The notes: a model not told the origin generated them from the letters alone. 64,000 nucleotides of DNA from an uncultured Paracoccaceae bacterium (GCA_947489325.1 CANLDA010000012.1:1-64000); one strand, 5' to 3'; shown: positions 44,076-54,739, counted from the first letter of the stretch. Made by a program: numbers and translations.

Positions 44076-44089
44076 CCTCTTCAAATCCC

Positions 44090-44103
44090 TTGATTTACAT
44101 CAA
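44090..44103 (+). promoter_or_regulatory. Perfect FNR/NNR box at the head of the nos cluster
   Basis: TTGAT-TTAC-ATCAA matches the FNR/NNR/DNR consensus exactly. A site centred at -41.5 would put transcription start near 44138, just before the first nos gene at about 44162. An O2- or NO-sensing CRP/FNR regulator is therefore expected to switch on the cluster. Confidence 0.85.
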
Positions 44104-44161
44104 GGTGCAGAGGTGCCCCAAAGTCTAGGGTTACAGCGAACACAGCTATGTGGATTCGCAA

Positions 44162-44641
44162 ATGCGCACCCCTCGAGAACACTCAGAAATAAGCATGTGC
44201 TTTCGGCCCTTGGCCGATAGTCTGCGTTTTCTGATGGCCACGGCGGGTATTCTTGCATTGATGTTTCAGTTGTTGTTGCCTGTTGTTGCGCAGGCATCCG
44301 GTGGTGATTGGATTGAAATTTGTTCCGAAGCCGGTCCGGTCATGATGCAGCTAGATGCCAAAGACGAAGGCGATACATCTGACCAATGCCCAAGGTGCAA
44401 GAATTGTACGTTGTGCGTTGTGACTGCAAGTGTTTTGAACACTGGCTTTGCGGAAATTTTTGACGCTGACCGTACCCAGATGATCGCGGTGATTTGGCAT
44501 CATCCCGAACTGCGAAGCGTATCCAAATACGCGCGTCCCGAAGCGCGCGGCCCCCCGCGGGCAACCCAATATACATCGGATTGCGCCCCACGTGCAGCCA
44601 TCGCGACACCCTTGAACACAGGAGGTGCGCTGTGGACATGA
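44162..44641 (+). CDS. nosC: NosC-like membrane-anchored cysteine-motif protein
   Basis: The 159-residue protein has one N-terminal hydrophobic span (about residues 22-42) and a four-cysteine motif CPRCKNCTLC. It resembles DUF2946-type proteins. In Paracoccus denitrificans the gene before nosR is nosC, with unknown function and a CxxC-type motif. The symbol rests mainly on position and this motif. Start uncertain: GTG 44150, ATG 44162 or ATG 44195. The stop overlaps nosR (ATGA). Confidence 0.6.
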   Translation: MRTPREHSEISMCFRPLADSLRFLMATAGILALMFQLLLPVVAQASGGDWIEICSEAGPVMMQLDAKDEGDTSDQCPRCKNCTLCVVTASVLNTGFAEIFDADRTQMIAVIWHHPELRSVSKYARPEARGPPRATQYTSDCAPRAAIATPLNTGGALWT

Positions 44642-46818
44642 AACGCGCATTTATCTCATGGTTTTTTGTTGCCACAGTTGTTTTGACAACTTTGATTGCA
44701 CCGCAAGCCAAGGCCGACACACTGGCCAGTTTTCTTCCTGACATTGCCGCCTCTGATCTGGTGCCCGGTGCCCAGTCGTTTGGCCCCATTCGTAACGACA
44801 TTATGGTCGCACCCGTCATGAAAGACGGAGAGGTCGCCGCATGGGCGTTCCTGACGTCTGATTATGTGGGCACAACGGGATATTCGGGAAAACCAATCCA
44901 TGTTGTGGCAGCGATTGATGCAGATGCGGTTTTGACAGGCGTCAAGTTGGTCAAACACTCTGAGCCCATTGTATTGATTGGCATTCCTAACAAGCGCATG
45001 ATCGAGTTGACCGAAGGGTATGCCGGGCTTGATCTGAAACATGAGGCGCAGACAGGCGGAGAAGGCCACGATCTGGATATTATTTCCGGCGCGACAGTAA
45101 CCATCATGGTAATTGACGACAGCCTTGTGCGTGCTGGGATCAAAGTGGCCCGTGCGTTGGGGTTGGGTGATTTGTCCCCGGTTCAAGCCACAGGCCCCAA
45201 ACGCAGCCTTGATATGGCGCAAACTCAGGTATCGGACTGGACCACTCTGGCAGGTGACGGATCGGTGCGGCGTATGACGTTGGACATCGGTCAAGTTAAC
45301 GCTGCATTTGCTGCAACAGGCGATGCACGTGCAATTAAACGGCCAGAACCGGGCGCTGAGGACGACACCTTTATCGACATGCAGTTGGCGGTGGTGTCTG
45401 TGCCCTCAATTGGCAAAACTCTGCTGGGAGAAGGCGAATATAAGAACCTGGTGAACTGGCTGGAGGAAGGCGAACACGCGGTTCTGATTCTGGGCAGGGG
45501 CAGCTACAGCTTTAAGGGGTCCGGCTATGTGCGGGGTGGCATTTTTGATCGTATCCAGTTGATCCAAGGGGATCGGTCGGTGCGGTTTTTTGATCGCCAG
45601 CAGCGCCGCCTTGGATCGCTTGCAACCGATGACAGCCCCAGCTTTACCGAGTTGGACCTGTTCAAGATTCCCGCAGACGCAGAATTTGATCCGGCAGAAC
45701 CGTTTCGCGTGCAACTGTTGGTGCCCCGCGCAGTTGGCGCGATTGAGAAAACCTTTCTGACATTTGATCTTGGGTACAAGTTACCAGAGTCATATCTAGA
45801 GCCGCTGGCCCCTGTGCAGGTTGTTGATGACGCAACCGAAGAAGCCGCAGCCAAGGCTGCTTTGTGGCAGCGTATCTGGCGTGATCGCACGGTTGAAATC
45901 GGGGTGTTGGCGGTGATGTTGTTGGTGTTGACCGCAACCTTCTTCTTCCAGTTTCAGGCAACCATGAACGCGCGGGCATTCCTATGGTTCCGTATGTCAT
46001 TTCTGACTGTCAGCCTTGTGTTTTTGGGCTGGTATGCAAACGCACAGCTGTCCGTTGTGAACCTGATGGCATTGGCGGGCAGCTTGCGTAGCGGGTTCAC
46101 ATGGGATGCGTTCTTGCTTGATCCGTTGGTGTTCATCCAATGGTTCGCAATCGCGGCGGCGCTGCTGTTTTGGGGGCGCGGTGCCTATTGCGGATGGTTA
46201 TGTCCGTTTGGCGCACTGCAAGAGCTGACCAACCGCGTGGCGCGTCTGTTGAAGGTGCCGCAGTGGACCGTTCCATGGGGTCTGCACGAACGCCTTTGGC
46301 CACTGAAATATATGATCTTCTTGGGGCTGTTTGGTCTGTCGATGAACTCCATTCCGCTGGCCGAAAAATACGCCGAAGTGGAACCGTTCAAGACAGCCAT
46401 TATTCTGAAGTTCATGCGCGAATGGCCGTTTGTGATCTTTGCGCTGACCTTGTTGCTGATCGGTTTGTTCGTAGAGCGGTTTTACTGTCGCTATCTGTGC
46501 CCGCTGGGCGCGGCCCTTGCGATCCCGGCGCGGATACGGATGTTTGACTGGCTGCGCCGATACAAAGATTGTGGCAACCCTTGTCAGACTTGCCACAATG
46601 AATGCCCTGTTCAGGCGATCCACCCCACAGGTGAGATCAATCCAAACGAATGCGTGAACTGCCTGCATTGTCAGGTGCTTTATCAATCCGAGACAAAATG
46701 CCCAGTCGTCATTCGCACGCTTAAACGGCGCGCGAAAACCGGCTCGGCAGGTCCAAAGATCTCTCTCGGAACTCCACCGGCGAACCATCCACACGCCATT
46801 AAGACACCTATTTCCTAA
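44638..46818 (+). CDS. nosR: NosR, flavin and iron-sulfur membrane protein for N2O reduction
   Basis: The 726-residue protein has a signal peptide and a periplasmic FMN-binding domain with SGATVT (150-155; the last Thr is the covalent FMN site). Five or six transmembrane helices follow, with [11 protein letters not shown] and [11 protein letters not shown], and a C-terminal pair of [4Fe-4S] motifs lies in residues about 645-688. NosR supplies electrons to NosZ and is needed for nos expression and maturation. GGAGG precedes both GTG 44632 and ATG 44638. Confidence 0.93.
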   Translation: MKRAFISWFFVATVVLTTLIAPQAKADTLASFLPDIAASDLVPGAQSFGPIRNDIMVAPVMKDGEVAAWAFLTSDYVGTTGYSGKPIHVVAAIDADAVLTGVKLVKHSEPIVLIGIPNKRMIELTEGYAGLDLKHEAQTGGEGHDLDIISGATVTIMVIDDSLVRAGIKVARALGLGDLSPVQATGPKRSLDMAQTQVSDWTTLAGDGSVRRMTLDIGQVNAAFAATGDARAIKRPEPGAEDDTFIDMQLAVVSVPSIGKTLLGEGEYKNLVNWLEEGEHAVLILGRGSYSFKGSGYVRGGIFDRIQLIQGDRSVRFFDRQQRRLGSLATDDSPSFTELDLFKIPADAEFDPAEPFRVQLLVPRAVGAIEKTFLTFDLGYKLPESYLEPLAPVQVVDDATEEAAAKAALWQRIWRDRTVEIGVLAVMLLVLTATFFFQFQATMNARAFLWFRMSFLTVSLVFLGWYANAQLSVVNLMALAGSLRSGFTWDAFLLDPLVFIQWFAIAAALLFWGRGAYCGWLCPFGALQELTNRVARLLKVPQWTVPWGLHERLWPLKYMIFLGLFGLSMNSIPLAEKYAEVEPFKTAIILKFMREWPFVIFALTLLLIGLFVERFYCRYLCPLGAALAIPARIRMFDWLRRYKDCGNPCQTCHNECPVQAIHPTGEINPNECVNCLHCQVLYQSETKCPVVIRTLKRRAKTGSAGPKISLGTPPANHPHAIKTPIS

Positions 46819-46829
46819 AGGAGGAAACC

Positions 46830-48737
46830 ATGTCTGAGAAACTGAAAACTCTGTCATTGACCCGCCGCGGTATGCTTGGCGCGACAGCAACGGGCGCTGT
46901 ACTTGCGGGCACGGGCCTTGGCTCTACTCTGATGAGCGCACGCGAGGCATCCGCCGCCGCCAAGGTCAACCTAGAGCCGGGCGAGCTTGACGAATACTAT
47001 GGCTTTTGGTCTTCGGGCCAAAGTGGCGAATTGCGCATTCTGGGCATTCCGTCCATGCGTGAGCTGATGCGCGTGCCGGTGTTTAACCGCTGCTCTGCCA
47101 CAGGGTGGGGCCAAACCAATGAATCGCTGAAAATTCTGACCGAAGGTCTGTTGCCTGAAACCAAAGAGTTCCTCGCAGCGCAGGGTAAAGTCACCTACGA
47201 CAACGGCGATTTGCACCACCCACACATGTCGTTCACCGATGGGGTGTATGACGGGCGCTTCATTTTCATGAACGACAAGGCCAACACCCGCGTGGCACGT
47301 GTGCGTTGTGATGTGATGAAGTGCGACAAGATCATCGAAATCCCCAACGCCAAAGACATCCACGGCATGCGTCCACAGAAATACCCGCGCACCGGATATG
47401 TTTTTGCCAATGGTGAGCACGAAGCACCACTGATCAATGACGGCCAAATTCTGGATGATCCATCACAATACGTGAATATCTTTACCGCGATTGATGGCGA
47501 TGAGATGACCGTGTCCTGGCAGGTGATTGTCTCGGGCAACCTTGATAACGTGGATTGCGATTATCAGGGCAAATACGCCTTTGCGACCTCCTATAACTCG
47601 GAAATGGGTATGAACCTTGCCGAGATGACCGAGAACGAGCTGGATCACGTTGTTATTTTTGACATCAAGGCGATTGAGGCGGCGGTTGCTGCGGGTGACT
47701 ATCAGGAACTGAATGGCGTAAAGGTTGTGGATGGGCGCAAAGGCGCAGGCACCAACCTGACACGTTATGTGCCGATCCCGAATTCACCGCATGGTGTGAA
47801 TGCAGCACCAGACAAAAAACACATCATGATCAACGGCAAGCTGTCACCCACCGTGTCAGTGATTGATGTGACCAAAGTGGATGCTCTGTTTGCTGATGGC
47901 GCGGATGAGCGGTCTTGCATCGTTGCGGAACCACAGCTGGGTCTTGGTCCACTTCACACAGCGTTTGACAATCGCGGCAATGCCTACACCACGCTGTTCC
48001 TGGACAGCCAAGTGGTGAAATGGGACATCGCCAAAGCGATCGAAGCCTACGGCGGCGCGGATGTGGATCCGATCCTTGATAAAGTCGATGTGCAATATCA
48101 GCCGGGTCACAACTCTACCTCTATGGGGGAAACAGCTGACGCTGATGGCAAATGGCTGATCTCGATGAATAAATTCTCGAAAGATCGGTTCCTGAATGTT
48201 GGACCTTTGAAGCCAGAGAACGAACAGTTGATCGACATCTCTGGGGACAAGATGAAGGTGGTGCATGATGGGCCAACCTTTGCCGAGCCGCACGACAGTA
48301 TCATCGTACGTCGGGATATCGTGAACCCAGTCAATATCTGGAGCCGCGACGACCCAATGTGGGAAGAGGCCCGTCAACAGGCTGCTGCTGATGGTGTCGA
48401 TCTGGAAGAGGGTGCCGAAGAGGTGATCCGTGACGGCAACAAGGTGCGGGTCTATATCGCGTCCTATGCGCCTGTGTTCTCGCTTGAAAAATTCACCGTC
48501 AAACAGGGGGATGAAGTCACGGTTTATGTCACTAACGTTGATGATGTGGATGACGTGACTCACGGTTTCTGCTTGTCCAACTTTGGTGTTGCGATGGAGG
48601 TTGGCCCGCAAGCCACCGCCTCTGTCACATTCATCGCGGAACGTCCCGGTGTGCACTGGTTCTATTGCCAGTGGTTCTGTCACGCGCTCCACATGGAGAT
48701 GCGCGGCCGGATGTTTGTAGAACCTCGCGGGGCATAA
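46830..48737 (+). CDS. nosZ: Nitrous-oxide reductase, clade I
   Basis: The 635-residue periplasmic enzyme reduces N2O to N2. It has a Tat signal ([17 protein letters not shown]), which marks clade I. CuZ histidines are visible in [26 protein letters not shown] and EPHDSI. The CuA site near the C-terminus is complete: Cys613, Cys617, His621 and Met624 in [18 protein letters not shown] precedes the ATG. No key residue is missing, so it should be functional. Confidence 0.97.
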   Translation: MSEKLKTLSLTRRGMLGATATGAVLAGTGLGSTLMSAREASAAAKVNLEPGELDEYYGFWSSGQSGELRILGIPSMRELMRVPVFNRCSATGWGQTNESLKILTEGLLPETKEFLAAQGKVTYDNGDLHHPHMSFTDGVYDGRFIFMNDKANTRVARVRCDVMKCDKIIEIPNAKDIHGMRPQKYPRTGYVFANGEHEAPLINDGQILDDPSQYVNIFTAIDGDEMTVSWQVIVSGNLDNVDCDYQGKYAFATSYNSEMGMNLAEMTENELDHVVIFDIKAIEAAVAAGDYQELNGVKVVDGRKGAGTNLTRYVPIPNSPHGVNAAPDKKHIMINGKLSPTVSVIDVTKVDALFADGADERSCIVAEPQLGLGPLHTAFDNRGNAYTTLFLDSQVVKWDIAKAIEAYGGADVDPILDKVDVQYQPGHNSTSMGETADADGKWLISMNKFSKDRFLNVGPLKPENEQLIDISGDKMKVVHDGPTFAEPHDSIIVRRDIVNPVNIWSRDDPMWEEARQQAAADGVDLEEGAEEVIRDGNKVRVYIASYAPVFSLEKFTVKQGDEVTVYVTNVDDVDDVTHGFCLSNFGVAMEVGPQATASVTFIAERPGVHWFYCQWFCHALHMEMRGRMFVEPRGA

Positions 48738-48741
48738 TGTG

Positions 48742-50001
48742 ATGCGGTGGCTTTTGACAATTGGACTGCTCTTTTCTGCCTCTGTGTGCGCAGCGGCGGA
48801 TTGGGATGTGCCCAATAGGGCTGGGGCCATCGCAGAAACTTTGGCGCAGGCGGCGGATGGTGACATCCTCTGGCTGCGCCCCGGTACTTATGCCGAAAAC
48901 GTGGTACTTGACCGTCGGGTAACGTTGGACGGTCAGGGCCATGCCACGATTGACGGGCAAGGGCAGGGCAGTGTGATCACTGTGACCGGCCCGAACATTG
49001 TGGTGCGCAACTTGACAGTTGTTGGATCAGGGTCATCCCATGACACAATCGACAGCGGGATCAGATTGACCAAAACTGCCCAAGCGCCGCATGTGCAGGG
49101 CAATGTATTGCTGGGCAATCTTTATGGTGTGGATGTGCACGGCGCCCATGATGCGCGGGTTGTGGGCAACCAAATTGAAGGCCGCCTTGATCAACGGATG
49201 AATGATCGAGGCAATGGAGTGTATGTTTGGAATGCGCCCGGAACTGTTGTTGAAAATAACAACATTCGGTTTGGCCGCGACGGCGTGTTTGTTAATTCAA
49301 GCCGTGAAAACATCTTTCGCAACAATACTTTTCGCGATTTACGCTTTGCGGTGCATTACATGTATGCTGATAATTCCGAGGTGTCGGGCAATGTGTCGGT
49401 GGGCAACGATCTTGGCTATGCGGTGATGTTTTCGACCAATGTTGTGGTCAAGAACAACATATCCGTTGATGATCGCGAACATGGCGTGATGCTGAATTAT
49501 GCCAACAAAAGCACGATCACCGGAAACTATGTGCGCAACGCCAAGGAAAAGTGCACATTTCTGTATAATTCTCACAAGAACCAATTCTCGCAAAATTGGT
49601 TCGAGGGCTGCGGTATTGGGATTCATTTCACGGCCGGCAGTCAGAACAATCGCATCGTGGAAAACGCCTTTGTCGGCAATCGCACGCAGGTGAAGTTCGT
49701 GTCCACCAAATGGCACGAATGGTCCGAGGATGGGCGCGGCAATTACTGGTCTGACAACGCCGGGTTTGACGTGGATGGCGACGGGATTGCGGATGCCCCC
49801 TATCGCCCGAATGACAGCATGGACCACGTGTTATGGACACAGCCGGCCGCCAAATTGCTGCTGGGATCGCCTGCCGTGCAATTGGTGCGCTGGTCGCAAT
49901 CGGCGTTTCCCGCGCTGCTGCCCGGTGGTGTGGTGGATTCCAATCCGATGATGGCCCCGATGCAACCCGATATAATGGAAAAGGTGCCTGACAATGGCTG
50001 A
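48742..50001 (+). CDS. nosD: NosD, periplasmic copper-site maturation protein
   Basis: The 419-residue protein has a signal peptide (MRWLLTIGLLFSASVCAAA) and a right-handed beta-helix of repeated turns (DGQGHATIDGQG, VVGNQIEG, VVENNNI, SEVSGNVSV). It works with NosFY to assemble CuZ. GTG 48739 and ATG 48742 are both possible. The stop overlaps nosF. Confidence 0.92.
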   Translation: MRWLLTIGLLFSASVCAAADWDVPNRAGAIAETLAQAADGDILWLRPGTYAENVVLDRRVTLDGQGHATIDGQGQGSVITVTGPNIVVRNLTVVGSGSSHDTIDSGIRLTKTAQAPHVQGNVLLGNLYGVDVHGAHDARVVGNQIEGRLDQRMNDRGNGVYVWNAPGTVVENNNIRFGRDGVFVNSSRENIFRNNTFRDLRFAVHYMYADNSEVSGNVSVGNDLGYAVMFSTNVVVKNNISVDDREHGVMLNYANKSTITGNYVRNAKEKCTFLYNSHKNQFSQNWFEGCGIGIHFTAGSQNNRIVENAFVGNRTQVKFVSTKWHEWSEDGRGNYWSDNAGFDVDGDGIADAPYRPNDSMDHVLWTQPAAKLLLGSPAVQLVRWSQSAFPALLPGGVVDSNPMMAPMQPDIMEKVPDNG

Positions 50002-50887
50002 CGCGCTGAAAATTTCCGCCCTGTGCAAGGATCGCGGTAAAACGCAAGTGTTGCATGATGTGTCCCTGACTGTCGCCGCCGGAGAGCGCGTGGCCCTGTT
50101 GGGACATAATGGTGCTGGCAAGACCACATTGGTTAAATCCATCTTGGGCCTGACCCCCATTCATGGGGGCAATATTCAGGTGGCAGGGGCGCGCCCCGGC
50201 AGCCGTCAGGCACGGGCCGCCACCGCCTTTTTGCCAGAGGCCATCAGCTTTCATCCTGCGCTGACCGGGCGTGAACAGTTGACGTTGTTTGCCCAACTTG
50301 CAGGCGCGCGTGAAAATGTGGCGGATTTGCTGGCGCGTGTTGGTTTGTCTGATGCGCTGGATCGCCGGATTGGCACATATTCCAAAGGAATGCGGCAACG
50401 ACTTGGGTTGGCGCAGGTCCTGCTGGGCAAGCCGTCGGTTGCCCTGCTGGACGAGCCAACCAGCGGTCTTGATCCGATTTCCAGGCAAGATTTGTATGCG
50501 ATCATTGACGAGTTGGCAGCCAAAGGCACCGCAGTGTTGATCGCCAGCCACGCTCTGACCGAGGTTGAGGCGCGCACCGACAGGATCGCAATTATGCGCA
50601 AAGGACGCCTTGTGGCAGATGACACGCTAGAGGGGCTGAGCAAACAAGCCGGGCTGCCCACGCGGTTACGGGTGCGCGCAACGGGTCATGTGGACAGAGT
50701 GATGTCGGCCCTTGGTGGGCAACGGATCAATTGCGCTTCGGTTGAAATTCTGTGTGACCCTGCAGAAAAAATGGAACAGCTGCGCCGGATTGCGGCGATG
50801 GGGGACGCCGTGGCGGATGTTGATATCACGCCGCCCGGTCTAGAAGATTTGTATCGTCACTTTGCCCAAGAGGAGACAGGAACATGA
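49994..50887 (+). CDS. nosF: NosF, ABC ATPase for NosZ maturation
   Basis: The 297-residue ATPase has Walker A GHNGAGKTT, signature YSKGMRQRLG and Walker B VALLDEP, with H-loop IASHALTE. It energises NosDFY complex action on the copper site. The start lies inside nosD and the stop overlaps nosY (ATGA). Confidence 0.93.
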   Translation: MADALKISALCKDRGKTQVLHDVSLTVAAGERVALLGHNGAGKTTLVKSILGLTPIHGGNIQVAGARPGSRQARAATAFLPEAISFHPALTGREQLTLFAQLAGARENVADLLARVGLSDALDRRIGTYSKGMRQRLGLAQVLLGKPSVALLDEPTSGLDPISRQDLYAIIDELAAKGTAVLIASHALTEVEARTDRIAIMRKGRLVADDTLEGLSKQAGLPTRLRVRATGHVDRVMSALGGQRINCASVEILCDPAEKMEQLRRIAAMGDAVADVDITPPGLEDLYRHFAQEETGT

Positions 50888-51705
50888 TGCGCGTCATTGC
50901 CCTTGCCCGTACCGAACTGCGCATTTTACAGCGCAATCGTTGGCTATTTATGGCCACCTTTATTATGGTGATGTTTGCCCTTGCTCTGACATTCGCAGGC
51001 AGCGCACCCTCTGGCAACTTGGGCGTGGATATGCTGACTGTGTCGGTTGCGTCGATGACCACCTTATCTGTGTATCTTGCGCCGCTATTGGCGCTGATGA
51101 TTTCCTTTGATGCCATCGTCGGAGACAGTGATCGCGGCAGTCTGGGATTGTTGCTGACGTATCCAGCTGGACGAGCGGAGCTATTGGCAGGCAAATTCCT
51201 TGCCCATTTGATGGCGTTGGTGATCGCGATGTCCATTGGGTTTGGCACCGCCGGAGTGGTGGCAGCAGGGTTTGGCGGGGCAGGGCCCGAGAGCCTTGTG
51301 GCGTTGGTGCGCCTGATTTTGACGTCGATCTTGTTGGGCGCTGTGTTTCTAAGCTTGGGATATCTGATGTCTTCTTTGGCCAACAGCGCCACGGCGGCCG
51401 CTGGCATGTCAGCCGCCCTTTGGTTGGTTTTTGTCGTGTTGTTTGACTTGGGTCTGTTGGGGGCCGTGGTGTTGGATGCAGGTGGCGTTTTCACCAGCCA
51501 TATCTTCCCGTGGCTGATGGTCGCGAACCCCGCCGATGCATTTCGGGTCTGGAACGTGGCTGCATCCGAAGGCGTGGCGTTAAGCAACGGAATGACTGGC
51601 GCGGCACAGGCCTTGCCCGGATGGGCCGCACCTTTGTCGCTGTTGGCGTGGCCGGTTCTGGGATTTCTTGCGGCTTGTGTCGCCTTTCGGAGGATCGAAC
51701 CATGA
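50884..51705 (+). CDS. nosY: NosY, membrane partner of NosF
   Basis: The 273-residue protein has six hydrophobic helices (from about residue 18) and is an ABC-2 type permease. The motif DAIVGDSDRGSLGLLLTYPAGRAELLAGK is typical of NosY. It overlaps nosF and nosL by 4 bases each. Confidence 0.93.
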   Translation: MMRVIALARTELRILQRNRWLFMATFIMVMFALALTFAGSAPSGNLGVDMLTVSVASMTTLSVYLAPLLALMISFDAIVGDSDRGSLGLLLTYPAGRAELLAGKFLAHLMALVIAMSIGFGTAGVVAAGFGGAGPESLVALVRLILTSILLGAVFLSLGYLMSSLANSATAAAGMSAALWLVFVVLFDLGLLGAVVLDAGGVFTSHIFPWLMVANPADAFRVWNVAASEGVALSNGMTGAAQALPGWAAPLSLLAWPVLGFLAACVAFRRIEP

Positions 51706-52226
51706 GACGTATCAGCATTATCATGGTGGCCTGTCTTGGTTTGATCGCCTGTAAAGAAGAGACCACCAAGGCGCCGCCACCCCCCAGTGATCTGACCGAA
51801 GTATCGCTGAGTTATTTTTGCCAGATGAGCATCGCCGAACATGGTGGTCCCAAGGGGCAGGTGCATTTGAAAGGCTATCCTGCGCCGCTTTTCTTTGCGC
51901 AGGTGCGTGATTTGGTGGCCTACCTCAAAAGCCCTGAACGCGAGGCAGACATTGTCGCAATCTATGTCAGCGACATGGGTGTTGCTGAAAACTGGGACAA
52001 CCCCGGCATTTCCAATTGGATTCAAGCGGATCAGGCCCTGTTCGTAGTGGGCGCAGGGGTGTCCGGTGGTATGGGGGCACCAGAGATCGTGCCCTTCGCC
52101 ACACAGGATGCCGCACAAATCTTTATCGCCCAATATGGTGGGCAAAGCCTGTCCTTGGATATGATTCCCGATGCCGCTGTATTCGGTCCAATCGACATTG
52201 ACCAATTGCTGGAGGTTCCATCATGA
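51702..52226 (+). CDS. nosL: NosL, copper-binding lipoprotein
   Basis: The 174-residue protein has a lipoprotein signal with lipobox LIAC. The NosL copper motif C-x-M with a following His is present (YFCQMSIAEHGG). NosL delivers Cu(I) to the NosZ maturation complex. ATG 51702 overlaps nosY; the stop overlaps nosX (ATGA). Confidence 0.92.
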   Translation: MRRISIIMVACLGLIACKEETTKAPPPPSDLTEVSLSYFCQMSIAEHGGPKGQVHLKGYPAPLFFAQVRDLVAYLKSPEREADIVAIYVSDMGVAENWDNPGISNWIQADQALFVVGAGVSGGMGAPEIVPFATQDAAQIFIAQYGGQSLSLDMIPDAAVFGPIDIDQLLEVPS

Positions 52227-53128
52227 GCACCCTGACACGTCGTCGGTTTTTGGCCATCGCTGCAACAGCCGTTGCCAGCCCGTCCTTGGCTGGACCGTCC
52301 CCGATAGCAACGTGGAAAGGTCGCGCACTTGGCGCGCAGGCCTCTATGCAGCTTTGCGGGGTTTCGGCATCTGATGCCATGCCCATCTTCATGGCAGTTG
52401 AACAGGAGCTTGCCCGGCTTGAAGCTATTTTCAGCCTGTATCGGCAAGACTCTGAAATAAGCCGCCTCAATCGAGATGGTATGCTGACCGCCCCATCTCC
52501 GGATTTTCTATCGGTGCTTAGTGTGTCTTCTGCATTGCATGAGGCCACTGGCGGGGCATTTGATCCGACAATCCAACCTTTGTGGCGGGCCATCGCCCAT
52601 GGTGCCTCGATCAAAGATCAAACCCGCGCAAAACGCTTGGTTGGCTGGGAACGTTTGCAATTTGATGCCCAAAGGATTGCGTTCAAATCAGGCATGGGTG
52701 GTATTACCCTGAATGGCATTGCACAGGGGGCGATTACAGATCGGATCGCCGCGTTGTTGCAGGGGTTTGGGCTGCGTGATGTGTTGGTGGATATGGGAGA
52801 AATCTCTGCCCGTGGGAGGAATGCACAAGGCACACCTTGGTCTGTGGGTATCGTAGATGCCAAACGTGATGTCGTGCAACGTGTGCATCTTCAGGATCGC
52901 GCGATTGCGACGTCTGCCCCAATGGCAACACGGTTTGGTTCTGCGCCGCAATTCCCACATATCTTTGGGACGATGGGTGAATTCCCGACACGGGCGCTGG
53001 TGACGGTTTCCGCACCCACGGCCACCTTGGCGGATGGCTTGTCTACGGCATTGTGTCTTGTTCCTTCTCATCAAAGCGACGATGTGTTGCGCAGTTTCAA
53101 AGGAGCAGCCCTTGAAGTGGCGCTTTGA
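52223..53128 (+). CDS. nosX: NosX, ApbE-type FMN transferase
   Basis: The 301-residue protein has a Tat signal (LTRRRFLAIAATAVA) and an ApbE fold (EQELARLEAIFSLYRQDSEISRLN, GGITLNGIAQGAITDRIA, VLVDMGEISARG, TAPMATR). It attaches FMN covalently to the SGATVT threonine of NosR in the periplasm. Last gene of the nos cluster. No clear terminator is seen before the convergent gene at 53179. Confidence 0.9.
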   Translation: MSTLTRRRFLAIAATAVASPSLAGPSPIATWKGRALGAQASMQLCGVSASDAMPIFMAVEQELARLEAIFSLYRQDSEISRLNRDGMLTAPSPDFLSVLSVSSALHEATGGAFDPTIQPLWRAIAHGASIKDQTRAKRLVGWERLQFDAQRIAFKSGMGGITLNGIAQGAITDRIAALLQGFGLRDVLVDMGEISARGRNAQGTPWSVGIVDAKRDVVQRVHLQDRAIATSAPMATRFGSAPQFPHIFGTMGEFPTRALVTVSAPTATLADGLSTALCLVPSHQSDDVLRSFKGAALEVAL

Positions 53129-53178
53129 TCCACTGCCTTTGTGAGTTGATTTTTGTGTTATTAAAGAAGGCGATGATC

Positions 53179-54522
53179 CTATACCGCGTCTGTACACAAC
53201 TTCATAAGTTGGCGCAGCTCGGACACGCTCAGGCTGTCAAATCGGCCGGATAAGTTTTCTATTTCTGAAGCACGCGCTTGGCCCAGAACCGGCTCAGCCA
53301 GCATATGGAATTTGTCCGAAATCTGTTGATCACTCAGTGGCATGTCCACATCTCCGCGGGCTGATCGTGGTGCATCTTCGATCCGGCGGCCATCTGTCAA
53401 AATTAGGCTAACCTGTGCCCAACGTTTGTCGGTGCTGATACGGGTCATTTCGTCGTCGTCAATCAGAACCGTCGCCCGGCTGACGCGCAGGATATCCGCG
53501 TCTTGTAACGCTTCATCTGTCAGTTCTGACACGCCGACCTGACCACGCACAATCATGGCGGCCACCGGAAATGCAATGGCATAGGCGAACTCGTCCTGAG
53601 TTTGTGGTGCGTGTCCAGCAAGGCGTGTGGCATAGTGAAAGGTCTTGATTTCAACAGAGGCAATTTGGCTGTGGTGCAGATCATTGTCGCGCATCATGTC
53701 ATGCACAGCATCCACCGAAGGATGTGCCCAGCGACAACATGGATAGGCCTTGTAATGGGTGGAATCCACGGTGCGCCATGCCTGACCCAAATCAGCCCAG
53801 AACTCTGCCCCTTCCTTGCCTTCACATGTTAGGGCCGGGGCACCTGTAAATCCCTCCATTGCAAGATAGGCCGCCGTAACGCCGCTGGGTGCGCCCCACC
53901 CAACGCCATCCCGCACCATGCTGGGATGATCAATGCAGCGCATCATCTGGCTGCGCGGTCCGTGATACTCCCCAATGCCTGCGGCCTGTCTGATTTGCTC
54001 AGATGTTCCCCCCAGCAAACACGCGCCTGCGGCCGCAACACCAACAGCGGTCCATGCGCCAGATGTGTGATAATCGGCGCAGGTTGCGTGCTGCACAAGC
54101 CCCGCGCGATAAGACACTTCATAGGCCACGGCCAGCAGCTCGGCGAAGCGCTTGCCGTCAATATCTTGATTGCTGGCTTGCACCATTGCGATCAAAGCTG
54201 GAAAGATGGCTGACCCCGCGTGCCCTTTACAAGGTGTCACCCCATCGTGGGCATCAATGCTGTCAATCGTAAACGCCCCAGCCATCGCAGCCCCAACAGG
54301 ACTGACCCCGCGGCCACCCATCAACATGGACGCAGATCCAGTGGTCCCACCCCCAAAAATCATCGGTGCCACGCGGCGTGCGATCTCAGACATTGGTGTA
54401 GTAGATCCAACAGCGGCTACACCCATGGTGTCGGTGAAGCTGCGTCGCAACGTCCACAACACATCCTGTGGCAGAGCGTCATATCGTAAGGTGGCGGCAA
54501 ATTCGCAAAATTTCGGGGGCAT
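53179..54522 (-). CDS. MmgE/PrpD-family protein
   Basis: The 447-residue protein has the MmgE/PrpD fold pattern: DTMGVAAVGS, FTIDSIDAHDG, RAGLVQHATCADYHTSGAWTAVGVAAAGACLLG and the C-terminal KAYPCCRWAHPSVDAV. Members include 2-methylcitrate dehydratase, cis-aconitate decarboxylase and iminodisuccinate epimerase. No methylcitrate-cycle genes are near, so the substrate is open. It stands alone between nosX and the sox genes. Confidence 0.85.
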   Translation of the reverse strand: MPPKFCEFAATLRYDALPQDVLWTLRRSFTDTMGVAAVGSTTPMSEIARRVAPMIFGGGTTGSASMLMGGRGVSPVGAAMAGAFTIDSIDAHDGVTPCKGHAGSAIFPALIAMVQASNQDIDGKRFAELLAVAYEVSYRAGLVQHATCADYHTSGAWTAVGVAAAGACLLGGTSEQIRQAAGIGEYHGPRSQMMRCIDHPSMVRDGVGWGAPSGVTAAYLAMEGFTGAPALTCEGKEGAEFWADLGQAWRTVDSTHYKAYPCCRWAHPSVDAVHDMMRDNDLHHSQIASVEIKTFHYATRLAGHAPQTQDEFAYAIAFPVAAMIVRGQVGVSELTDEALQDADILRVSRATVLIDDDEMTRISTDKRWAQVSLILTDGRRIEDAPRSARGDVDMPLSDQQISDKFHMLAEPVLGQARASEIENLSGRFDSLSVSELRQLMKLCTDAV

Positions 54523-54658
54523 TTGTGACCTACTTTAGCTTTCCAATAAAACGCATTCAAAATGCTGCGGTCACTGTGTCTGTGAAAAAGTCATCTGAGA
54601 AGGCAAAAAAGAAAGTATCGGATCATTTTTTGCGAAGAGGATATTTTTCGATCAAGTC

Positions 54659-54680
54659 CGACATCTGCATAAAGATGTCG
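54659..54680 (+). promoter_or_regulatory. Leader hairpin 1 before soxB
   Basis: CGACATCT (54659-54666) pairs perfectly with AGATGTCG (54673-54680), loop GCATAA, 60 bases before soxB. No T run follows, so it is not a plain terminator. Confidence 0.5.
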
Positions 54681-54706
54681 CATTTGAGAGTATCAATCGC
54701 TTGCAA

Positions 54707-54738
54707 AATCGGAGACCCTTTAAAAAAGAGGTCCGATT
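54707..54738 (+). promoter_or_regulatory. Leader hairpin 2 overlapping the soxB ribosome site
   Basis: AATCGGA-GA-CC (54707-54717) pairs with GGTCCGATT (54730-54738), with a 2-base bulge. Part of the AGAGG ribosome site (54727-54731) lies in the stem. Together with hairpin 1 it could control translation of soxB. Confidence 0.45.
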
Positions 54739-54739
54739 C

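Noticed and set aside
44072-44084. Second FNR box (TTGACCTCTTCAA) overlapping the amidase stop
   Set aside because: The half-sites are 5 bases apart, not 6, so it does not fit the FNR spacing; the perfect box at 44090 explains regulation.
54523-54739. Glycine riboswitch before the sarcosine oxidase genes
   Set aside because: The characteristic conserved glycine-aptamer core was not found; only two simple hairpins are present.
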